Shown piece after piece: positions 1 to 3,954 of a DNA stretch of 8,242 nt (positions are counted from its first letter, which is position 1; each line of letters starts with the position of its first letter). Both the position numbers and the translations under genes were made by a program. The notes beneath the pieces are model-generated. The model saw only the letters and a program-made list of their open reading frames with translations, searched no databases and was not told where the DNA came from. This DNA comes from Rhodococcus sp. (in: high G+C Gram-positive bacteria). Lineage in GTDB: Bacteria > Actinomycetota > Actinomycetes > Mycobacteriales > Mycobacteriaceae. The stretch covers positions 1 to 8,242 of the forward strand of contig JAAYXN010000415.1 in the NCBI GenBank assembly GCA_012515885.1, in the 5' to 3' direction.

Positions 1-446
1 ACGGGGCCGATCGCGACGGCAACACCTGCGGTGGCGGCCCAAATACCGACGGCCATGGCGCGTTGTTTTCCTGTGGGGAAGACCGTCGTGACGATCGCCA
101 GGGTCGCCGGGAACACGAGGGCAGCGAAGACGCCGAGGCCGCCTCGTGCTGCGATGAGTTGGCCGAGGGTCTGCGACAGCGCTGCCAGTGCCGACACGCC
201 CGCGAAGCCGACGATGCCGATCATCAGAATCCGCCGATGCCCGAAGCGGTCGCCGAGGTAACCACCCGTGAGGAGTAGGCCCGCGAAGACGAGCGTGTAG
301 GCGTCGACGATCCATTGCAGACCGGAGATGCCCGCGTCGAGTTCACGCGACAGCGTAGGAAGGGCGACGTTGACGATGGTGTTGTCCACCATCACCAGCA
401 GCTCAGCAATGCACAGCGCCGCGAGTATCCACCAGCGGTTGTTCAT
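1..446 (-). CDS. MFS drug efflux transporter, DHA2 (EmrB/QacA) family, N-terminal part
   Basis: This is the first ~148 residues of a proton-driven multidrug exporter in the inner membrane; the gene continues beyond the left edge. The protein begins MNNRWWILAALCIAELLVM, a first membrane helix. It is followed by VDNTIVNVALPTL (residues ~20-32), the family motif D1 typical of 14-helix DHA2 exporters. GGYLGDRFGHRRIL (~59-72) is MFS motif A in the loop between helices 2 and 3. The visible end, GVAVAIGP, is the start of antiporter motif C in helix 5. The ATG at 446 is supported by a GGAGG-type ribosome site at 452-457, 5 nt upstream. It is divergent from a TetR gene across an 85-bp spacer with a palindromic operator, so repression by that regulator and induction by a drug-like ligand is the likely control. 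The substrate cannot be predicted. DHA2 assignment is strong; the C-terminal half is not seen. Confidence 0.9.
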   Translation of the reverse strand, partial: MNNRWWILAALCIAELLVMVDNTIVNVALPTLSRELDAGISGLQWIVDAYTLVFAGLLLTGGYLGDRFGHRRILMIGIVGFAGVSALAALSQTLGQLIAARGGLGVFAALVFPATLAIVTTVFPTGKQRAMAVGIWAATAGVAVAIGP

Positions 447-451
447 GACAG

Positions 452-484
452 CCTCCACGAGTAGTACATCGATCCACTGTTATA
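452..484 (-). promoter_or_regulatory. Probable -10 element and Shine-Dalgarno of the MFS exporter gene
   Basis: On the minus strand TATAAC lies at 479-484, a good -10 hexamer. A weak TTCTTC -35 lies 18 bp upstream, inside the operator half-sites. Transcription would begin near 472, giving a leader of about 26 nt that holds the ribosome site TGGAGG (452-457), 5 nt before the ATG at 446. A perfect TTGACA also occurs on this strand at 525-530, but I see no -10 at the right distance from it. The hexamers are seen; promoter activity is inferred. Confidence 0.5.
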
Positions 485-490
485 GATCGT

Positions 491-517
491 TGTTCTATTC
501 CAGAAGAACACTGTTCT
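491..517. promoter_or_regulatory. Candidate TetR operator: three TGTTCT/AGAACA half-sites
   Basis: Three copies of the same hexamer lie in alternating orientation: TGTTCT at 491-496, AGAACA at 505-510 and TGTTCT at 512-517. The second and third form a perfect 13-bp palindrome with a one-base centre (AGAACACTGTTCT). The first and second form a second perfect 6-bp inverted repeat with an 8-bp gap. The middle half-site is therefore shared by two overlapping palindromes. The site sits between the divergent exporter and tetR genes and overlaps both predicted promoters, which is the usual arrangement for an autoregulated TetR repressor. Binding is inferred. Confidence 0.65.
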
Positions 518-519
518 CG

Positions 520-525
520 TAAGCT
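520..525 (+). promoter_or_regulatory. Possible -10 element of tetR (leaderless transcript)
   Basis: TAAGCT fits the actinobacterial -10 pattern TAnnnT and ends 6 bp before the tetR ATG at 532. The spacing would put the transcription start at or next to the A of the ATG. No Shine-Dalgarno sequence is visible in the bases before that ATG. A leaderless mRNA, common in Mycobacteriales, is therefore the simplest reading. The -35 is not convincing, so this is a modest call. Confidence 0.35.
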
Positions 526-531
526 GTCAAT

Positions 532-1164
532 ATGAGCGCAGCGAAGCCACGCACCCGTACCCCCGCGACGGACATTCGAGATCAGTTGATTTCTGCTGGT
601 CGAGCGATTGTGGAGCGTGACGGCGAGGCTGGATTCACGATTCGCGCTGTGGCGACCGAGGCGGGTGTCGCCCCGATGGGCGTCTACAACCGGTTCGCTA
701 GCAAAGAGGGCCTGCTCAACGCGGTGGTGACCAGTGGTTTTGTCGAGTTCGGTAGGTCGATTGCCGCCACTGACGAAGATCCACTCATACGTCTGGCGAA
801 TAGTGGCCGCGCGTATCGCCAGTTCGCGGTCTCGAATCCCGCTCTGTATTCGTTGATGTTTTCGACGACGTGCACGCCGGATCCGGAGTCGGCGGGAGGC
901 TCGTTTGAGGTTCTTGCCGATATCGTTCGCTATGCCCAGGTTGCGGGCGTTTTCCAAGAGGGCGATGCGGGCGAGATCGCGATGCAGATCTGGTCGTGTG
1001 TGCATGGCGCCGTCAGCCTGGAGTTGGCGGGCGCGTATTCAGTGATGCCGCATGAGGTGGTGGGCGAGAGACCCTCCCCCAAGCCGTCTATCACTGCAGA
1101 GAGCAACTATGAGAATGTGCTGGCCCTAATTCTCCGCGGCCTGATGGTGGGTGCGTCGGGTTAG
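532..1164 (+). CDS. TetR/AcrR family transcriptional repressor with WHG-type C-terminal domain
   Basis: A 210-residue one-component DNA-binding regulator, a normal length for the family. Residues ~15-62 form the TetR_N domain. The helix-turn-helix core IRAVATEAGVAPMGVYNRFA (~37-56) shows the typical 'VYNRFASKEGLL' recognition-helix ending. The C-terminal half carries W155 and H159-G160 in 'IWSCVHG', the signature of the WHG (TetR_C_33, PF13305) ligand-binding/dimerisation domain. The ATG at 532 is the only sensible start, because the next candidates would cut into the first DNA-binding helix. It is divergent from an MFS exporter, with palindromic half-sites between, so it most likely represses that exporter and itself until a small molecule binds. 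The ligand is unknown. The short N-terminal tail is basic (KPRTRT). Family assignment is secure; the target is inferred from position. Confidence 0.93.
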   Translation: MSAAKPRTRTPATDIRDQLISAGRAIVERDGEAGFTIRAVATEAGVAPMGVYNRFASKEGLLNAVVTSGFVEFGRSIAATDEDPLIRLANSGRAYRQFAVSNPALYSLMFSTTCTPDPESAGGSFEVLADIVRYAQVAGVFQEGDAGEIAMQIWSCVHGAVSLELAGAYSVMPHEVVGERPSPKPSITAESNYENVLALILRGLMVGASG

Positions 1165-1166
1165 GA

Positions 1167-1201
1167 GCACAACCGTAATTAACTAACCGATTACGGTGTG
1201 C
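1167..1201. terminator. Stem-loop shared by the convergent tetR and lipoprotein genes
   Basis: GCAC, a bulged A (1171) and ACCGTAAT on the left (1167-1179) pair with ATTACGGT and GTGC on the right (1190-1201), closing a 10-nt loop. That is 12 base pairs with one bulge. It lies 2 nt after the tetR stop and also contains the last codons and stop (TAG, 1183-1185) of the oppositely oriented lipoprotein gene. There is no clear U-tract on either side, so it is not a textbook intrinsic terminator. A symmetric hairpin exactly at a convergent junction of 18 bp still suggests bidirectional termination or 3'-end protection. Confidence 0.6.
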
Positions 1202-1698
1202 GCCACATCAATCAAGATGCGAGATGCAACGTCCATCTGCTCATCAGTTGCGGGCTCGCGCGGCCACGGCGGGATGCCAGGGCTAGAGACCAGGCGCATG
1301 GCCGCCTTCCACTCACCAACGGTTGTCCAGAGTTCAAGGTTTCGATTGTTGCGCTGATCTATGAAAACGGTGGCTCCGTCGACATCCCATGTGCGACGAG
1401 TCGACGCTACGTCACGAGCTGACTCGGGTTGGACAACGATGATGAGCTCGCCACCTAGTCGCCCGTCCCCCACGTACCCGCATTCGAAGGTGCGACCGTT
1501 TGCAACAGCGTCGCGTTCGGCCACCGATACAACGAAATTTTGGTTCTCCCAGCCCCAGTATTCGTCGACAGCACCGACCTGACTTTCGCAGATATCCATA
1601 TCACTGGCCTGGCCATTGAGTGTCGGCTCAGACCCGCACCCCGCCGCTAGTAACGCCGTCAGTGCCGCAATCACCCCCAGTCTTCTCAAACCCTGCAT
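1183..1698 (-). CDS. Putative secreted lipoprotein of unknown function
   Basis: A protein of about 171 residues with a lipoprotein signal peptide: basic start (QGLRRLG), hydrophobic stretch, then the lipobox LLAAGC with the acylated Cys at residue 21. It should be exported and anchored to the outer face of the cytoplasmic membrane. The mature part has two further cysteines, in 'DICES' and 'FECGY', about 55 residues apart, which could form a disulfide. The mixed alpha/beta pattern with one conserved-looking cysteine pair recalls the DUF3558-type lipoproteins of Mycobacteriales, but I cannot confirm that. The start could be the GTG at 1701 or the ATG at 1698. I chose ATG because the GGAGG ribosome site then lies 8 nt upstream rather than 5. 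A possible -10 (TATGTA) is at 1718-1723. It is downstream of, and on the same strand as, the COG0523 gene, but a large hairpin separates them. No function is assigned. Confidence 0.75.
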   Translation of the reverse strand: MQGLRRLGVIAALTALLAAGCGSEPTLNGQASDMDICESQVGAVDEYWGWENQNFVVSVAERDAVANGRTFECGYVGDGRLGGELIIVVQPESARDVASTRRTWDVDGATVFIDQRNNRNLELWTTVGEWKAAMRLVSSPGIPPWPREPATDEQMDVASRILIDVAHTVIG

Positions 1699-1727
1699 CA
1701 CTTGCCCCTCCCTGTTTTACATAGCCT

Positions 1728-1795
1728 AGTCGCGCACGTATTTTCCCTACCGCTGCGACAGTTTCCGATGCGGCAGGGAAAATACGTGCGCGGCT
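1728..1795. repeat. Long perfect inverted repeat (18-bp arms) between cobW-like and lipoprotein genes
   Basis: CGCGCACGTATTTTCCCT (1731-1748) is the exact reverse complement of 1775-1792, with 26 bp between. A further CCGC/GCGG pair (1750-1753 with 1770-1773) continues the stem inside, after one mismatch. One G-T wobble and two pairs extend it outside to 1728/1795. The RNA from either strand would fold into a very stable hairpin. It sits about 27 nt after the stop of the minus-strand COG0523 gene and about 30 nt before the lipoprotein start, so it may end or stabilise the upstream transcript. There is no U-tract. The AT-rich core flanked by CGCGCACG is unlike the surrounding DNA and could be a copy of a dispersed palindromic element. 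The structure is seen; the role is inferred. Confidence 0.8.
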
Positions 1796-1818
1796 GGCAT
1801 CAATCTACAAGCAGGGCA

Positions 1819-2889
1819 TCAACCAACGAGTGCCAGCGTCTCAGCATCGGTGAGCATGGCATCCGCGAAGGCTTTCAACGCCGCGGGTGCGTCGAACTTC
1901 ACGCCGATCAGGACGATCTCGTTGCCTGGCGTCGTTTCAATATCGGCCCAACGCGCCGCCGGTTGGATGACGAGGTTGGGTCCAGCCTGACTCCACATGT
2001 GTGCGAGGTGAATCTCGTCCGCAATCCAGCAGTAGCCTTTCGAACGAATCAGCCCGGTCGTGGACCGCAGCGCGGCCAGGAGTCGGTCACGGTTGAACGG
2101 CCTATCGCCACGGAATACCACCGACGAAATGCCGTACTCCTCCGTTTCCGGAGTGTGCGGGTTCTCGATTTCCTCGACGAATCCGTTGTACGTCGCTGCC
2201 GTCTGCTCGTCGTAAAGACGTGCGTCGAGGACCGTTCCGACCGCGATGCCTCCGTCCACGACTTCAACGATTTGCGCTCGCGGATTCATTGCCTGCACAG
2301 CGTCTTTCGTTGCCCGCACTACCGCAGGGGTCGTCAGGTCAGTCTTGGTGATCAGAATGAGGTCCGCGAACTCAACCTGGTCGACCAGCAGATCTGCGAC
2401 GGTGCGTTCGTCTTCCGCATCGGCCGAAGCATCTGCCGACGCTAACGCGCGATTGTGACGCATTTGTTCGAGAAACTGGGAGGCGTCGACGAGGCTCACC
2501 ATCGTGTCGATAGGCGCGTTGTCGGCGAGTCTGCTGCCGTCTTCGAATTGCCATTCGAAGGTCGCTGCGACGGGCATGGGTTCCGAGATTCCGGTGGATT
2601 CGATGACGATTTGATCGTATTGGCCGCTGGCGGCGAGCTTGCCGACACTGTCCACGAGGTCTTCGCGCAGTGTGCAGCAGATGCAACCGTTGGATAGTTC
2701 GACGAAGCGTTCCTCGCCGCGCTCAAAGTGTCCACCTGAGGCGATGAGGGCGGCGTCAACGTTGACTTCCGAGAAGTCGTTGACGATGACGGCGAGTTTG
2801 CGGCCTTCTCGGTTCGCAAGAAGCTGGTTGAGCAGTGTGGTTTTACCGCTGCCGAGAAATCCCGACAGCACCGTGACTGGTGTGGGCAT
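1819..2889 (-). CDS. COG0523 (CobW/ZNG-type) GTP-dependent metallochaperone
   Basis: A 356-residue G3E-family P-loop GTPase that uses GTP to pass a metal, most likely Zn(II), to client proteins in the cytosol. Walker A is GFLGSGKTT (10-18). The metal-binding CxCC signature is NGCICC (67-72, Cys69/71/72). The Walker B region is IVIESTG (94-100), with the family's ESTG. The guanine-specificity motif is TKTD (181-184). A CobW_C domain follows from about residue 250 (GISSVVFRGDRPF) to the end, with the aromatic/basic GYCWIADE strand. The linker contains an acidic low-complexity patch (ASADASADAEDE, ~150-161). The ATG at 2889 has no strong ribosome site, but starting there gives the exact family N-terminus. 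A Zur-like box lies 20-34 bp upstream, favouring a zinc-starvation paralogue over the cobalamin-pathway CobW; there are no cobalamin genes nearby. The subfamily is inferred from the box, the family from motifs. Confidence 0.93.
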   Translation of the reverse strand: MPTPVTVLSGFLGSGKTTLLNQLLANREGRKLAVIVNDFSEVNVDAALIASGGHFERGEERFVELSNGCICCTLREDLVDSVGKLAASGQYDQIVIESTGISEPMPVAATFEWQFEDGSRLADNAPIDTMVSLVDASQFLEQMRHNRALASADASADAEDERTVADLLVDQVEFADLILITKTDLTTPAVVRATKDAVQAMNPRAQIVEVVDGGIAVGTVLDARLYDEQTAATYNGFVEEIENPHTPETEEYGISSVVFRGDRPFNRDRLLAALRSTTGLIRSKGYCWIADEIHLAHMWSQAGPNLVIQPAARWADIETTPGNEIVLIGVKFDAPAALKAFADAMLTDAETLALVG

Positions 2890-2908
2890 GCCGCAACGGT
2901 AACACTAT

Positions 2909-2923
2909 TGATAATGGTTTTCA
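2909..2923. promoter_or_regulatory. Candidate Zur (zinc uptake regulator) binding site
   Basis: Read on the minus strand this is TGAAAACCATTATCA, a 7-1-7 imperfect palindrome with 5 of 7 pairs matching. It agrees well with the actinobacterial Zur operator, roughly TGAAAATnATTTTCA. It ends 20 bp before the ATG of the COG0523 GTPase, where a promoter should be, and such GTPases are a classic Zur-repressed class. Repression when zinc is plentiful is inferred from the match and the neighbour. Confidence 0.72.
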
Positions 2924-2962
2924 GTAACAGGTGTTCGAGAGACCCCTCGCCCACCATGTGAA

Positions 2963-3391
2963 TCAGAGCCGCTCCCAGTCCTCGATGCCGCCGGGCACGA
3001 CAGAGAACAGTGGATGCGCGGTGGGTGATGCTTCCTGCCAACGCTGCGCGTCGTCCGCACTCCGCTCGGTGAGCTTGCGACCTAGGTGGTTCCATTCGTA
3101 TTCCAGTTGGCCCTGCGTCACCGTCAACCGCGGCAGGTCTTCCGGCCGCGTGAGGATTTTGCTGCCATCGAAGCGGTATCCACGTGAGGTTGCTTCGTCG
3201 TGCAGCCCAACGAGATAGGCGCCGACGGATTCGAGCGGTTGAGGTGTGTCCTTGAATCTGCCTAGTTGCGGATGGTTGCGGTACCCCTCCGTCTTCCCAT
3301 CCAGCACGGCTTGCGCGAGGAGCGTTTCGCGCCAGCACGCGACCAAACCAATCCGATCAAGATGGGACGGGTGCAGCGACCACAACCTCAT
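2963..3391 (-). CDS. Pyrimidine dimer DNA glycosylase-like protein (PF03013 family)
   Basis: A 142-residue protein beginning MRLWSLHPSHLDRIGLVACWRETLLAQ, which I recognise as the N-terminus of bacterial Pyr_excise (PF03013) proteins, relatives of T4 endonuclease V. That enzyme cuts the glycosyl bond and backbone at UV cyclobutane dimers. R21-E22 align with the Arg-Glu pair of the T4 enzyme, whose Glu23 is catalytic. The later block YEWNHLGRKL (98-107) matches the T4 segment around FFYDKLEFL. However, the T4 nucleophile is the amino group of Thr2, and here Met1 is followed by Arg, so Met would probably stay on; the family is better treated as glycosylase-like. The ATG at 3391 overlaps the stop of a 21-codon upstream ORF (ATGA), suggesting coupled translation. 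A weak GGGAG lies upstream. The zinc-responsive gene downstream has its own promoter region. Confidence 0.8.
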   Translation of the reverse strand: MRLWSLHPSHLDRIGLVACWRETLLAQAVLDGKTEGYRNHPQLGRFKDTPQPLESVGAYLVGLHDEATSRGYRFDGSKILTRPEDLPRLTVTQGQLEYEWNHLGRKLTERSADDAQRWQEASPTAHPLFSVVPGGIEDWERL

Positions 3392-3453
3392 GCCGCGCTC
3401 CCGATCCGCGACGGCTCAGAGCGCTGCGAAGCAGACAGCCAATCGATGTTCAT
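3388..3453 (-). CDS. 21-codon small ORF, translationally coupled to the glycosylase-like gene
   Basis: The predicted peptide is 21 residues, starting MNIDWLSASQ and ending SRIGSAA. The ATG at 3453 has a strong ribosome site, AAGGAG (3463-3468), 9 nt upstream, clearly better than that of the downstream gene. Its TGA (3388-3390) shares bases with the downstream ATG in an ATGA overlap, the standard geometry for translational coupling by re-initiation. The peptide has no signal sequence, membrane helix or run of one amino acid, so attenuation by codon starvation is not evident. It may simply load ribosomes for the next gene or be a leader peptide. Being this short, it could also be chance; conservation would decide. 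Confidence 0.45.
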   Translation of the reverse strand: MNIDWLSASQRSEPSRIGSAA

Positions 3454-3733
3454 GGGGCGTCGCTCCTTGTGAAGATCGTGACACGTGACGATGTCCTACA
3501 AAAGCCGTGGGTTTGATCGTACCGAGCATGCGAAAAGCCCCTGGTCCATCATCAACCCGCCGACAGGTGTCCTGCCGAACTCGGGAAGCGCCGAGGCCAC
3601 TTCGACCGCTGCTCCCCCACATCAGCCGCCTTGATTGGGGGGCGATTCTGCTGCCCACCAGCTGCCCGCTGTCCCAGATCACCTGGGCTTTTACTGGACC
3701 ATCAGGGACTATCTCCACCCACCCCTAAACCCC
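3454..3733. other. Spacer of about 280 bp without a recognisable gene
   Basis: This stretch lies between the tRNA-Pro terminator and the small ORF. Both strands contain open frames of 70-100 codons here. None has a recognisable domain or a convincing ribosome site, and the minus-strand one (3416-3718) runs through the small ORF in another frame. A small hairpin CCCAG/CTGGG (3673-3687) is followed by GCTTTT on the plus strand, a weak terminator-like feature with no plus-strand gene to serve. Its position just 3' of a tRNA makes old integration scars possible, but no repeat of the tRNA end is visible. Confidence 0.5.
3475..3492. promoter_or_regulatory. Near-palindrome / direct hexamer repeat upstream of the small ORF
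   Basis: The 18-mer ATCGTGACACGTGACGAT has matching ends (ATCGT/ACGAT) and an inner AC/GT match. It also reads as two direct copies of CGTGAC separated by one A. It lies 7-24 bp upstream of the AAGGAG ribosome site of the minus-strand small ORF, so it is in the promoter or leader. It does not resemble the LexA SOS box I would expect for Mycobacteriales (TCGAAC-N4-GTTCGA). A protein-binding role is only a possibility. Confidence 0.25.
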
Positions 3734-3770
3734 AAAAATGCCTGGTAGAAAACTTCTCTACCAGGCATTT
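3734..3770 (-). terminator. Rho-independent terminator of tRNA-Pro
   Basis: A perfect 14-bp stem (AAATGCCTGGTAGA at 3736-3749 with its complement at 3757-3770) encloses a 7-nt loop. On the minus strand the 3' arm ends in ATTTTTGG, giving five consecutive U in the RNA. It begins 3 nt after the encoded CCA of tRNA-Pro. This is a clear intrinsic terminator for that transcript. On the plus strand the tail is only TTT, so it should work mainly leftward. Confidence 0.92.
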
Positions 3771-3773
3771 CCT

Positions 3774-3850
<77 letters not shown>

Positions 3851-3858
3851 CCGCGCCC

Positions 3859-3950
3859 GTTAAGGCGCTCGATGAGATTACCTCAGGCGCACCAGCTTGC
3901 GCTAATCGCCTGGTCAGCGCGCCAGAGCAGCATCCTCATCGAGCGCCAAC
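3859..3950. repeat. Structured inverted-repeat element between der and tRNA-Pro
   Basis: GGCGCTCGATGAG (3864-3876) is the exact reverse complement of 3935-3947. GTT (3859-3861) and AAC (3948-3950) add three pairs beyond a 2-nt bulge. Inside, GGCGC-ACCAG (3886-3895) pairs with CTGGT (3910-3914) and GCGCC (3919-3923), with a 4-nt bulge and a 14-nt apical loop. The whole 92-nt stretch would fold into one long two-storey hairpin. It starts 5 nt after the der stop and ends 8 nt before the mature tRNA-Pro 5' end, in their direction of transcription. There is no U-tract. It could be the der 3' end, a processing signal for a der-tRNA transcript, or a small palindromic repeat. A weak -10 (TAATCT, minus, 3875-3880) for the tRNA overlaps it. 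Confidence 0.7.
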
Positions 3951-3954
3951 AGCA

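Noticed and set aside
525..530. Perfect TTGACA on the minus strand as -35 for the exporter
   Set aside because: No acceptable -10 lies 16-19 bp downstream. The TATAAC at 479-484 uses a different, weaker -35.
403..1005. Minus-strand open frame of 200 codons opposite tetR
   Set aside because: It overlaps the exporter start, the operator region and the TetR coding region, with an Arg/His-rich composition typical of a shadow frame.
1702..2445. Plus-strand open frame of 247 codons opposite the COG0523 gene
   Set aside because: It is antisense to clear CobW motifs, and its first part is read through the perfect inverted repeat. No plausible protein family.
1819..2889. Calling the COG0523 gene cobW of cobalamin synthesis
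   Set aside because: No cobalamin genes or B12 riboswitch are visible, the histidine-rich stretch common in cobalt-related CobW is absent, and the upstream box points to zinc.
2934..2956. CGAG/CTCG pairing downstream of the glycosylase-like gene as a terminator
   Set aside because: A 4-bp stem without a U-tract is not enough support.
2496..3338. Minus-strand open frame of 280 codons spanning the COG0523 and glycosylase-like genes
   Set aside because: It is in a different frame from both recognised genes on the same strand and runs across the Zur-like box and intergenic gap. Its composition is shadow-like.
3673..3692. CCCAG/CTGGG hairpin followed by GCTTTT on the plus strand
   Set aside because: The stem is only 5 bp and there is no plus-strand gene upstream to terminate, so it was not called a terminator.
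3416..3718. Minus-strand open frame of 100 codons between tRNA-Pro and the small ORF
   Set aside because: No domain and no good ribosome site. It overlaps the better-supported small ORF out of frame. I could not link it to any known integrase or transposase remnant.
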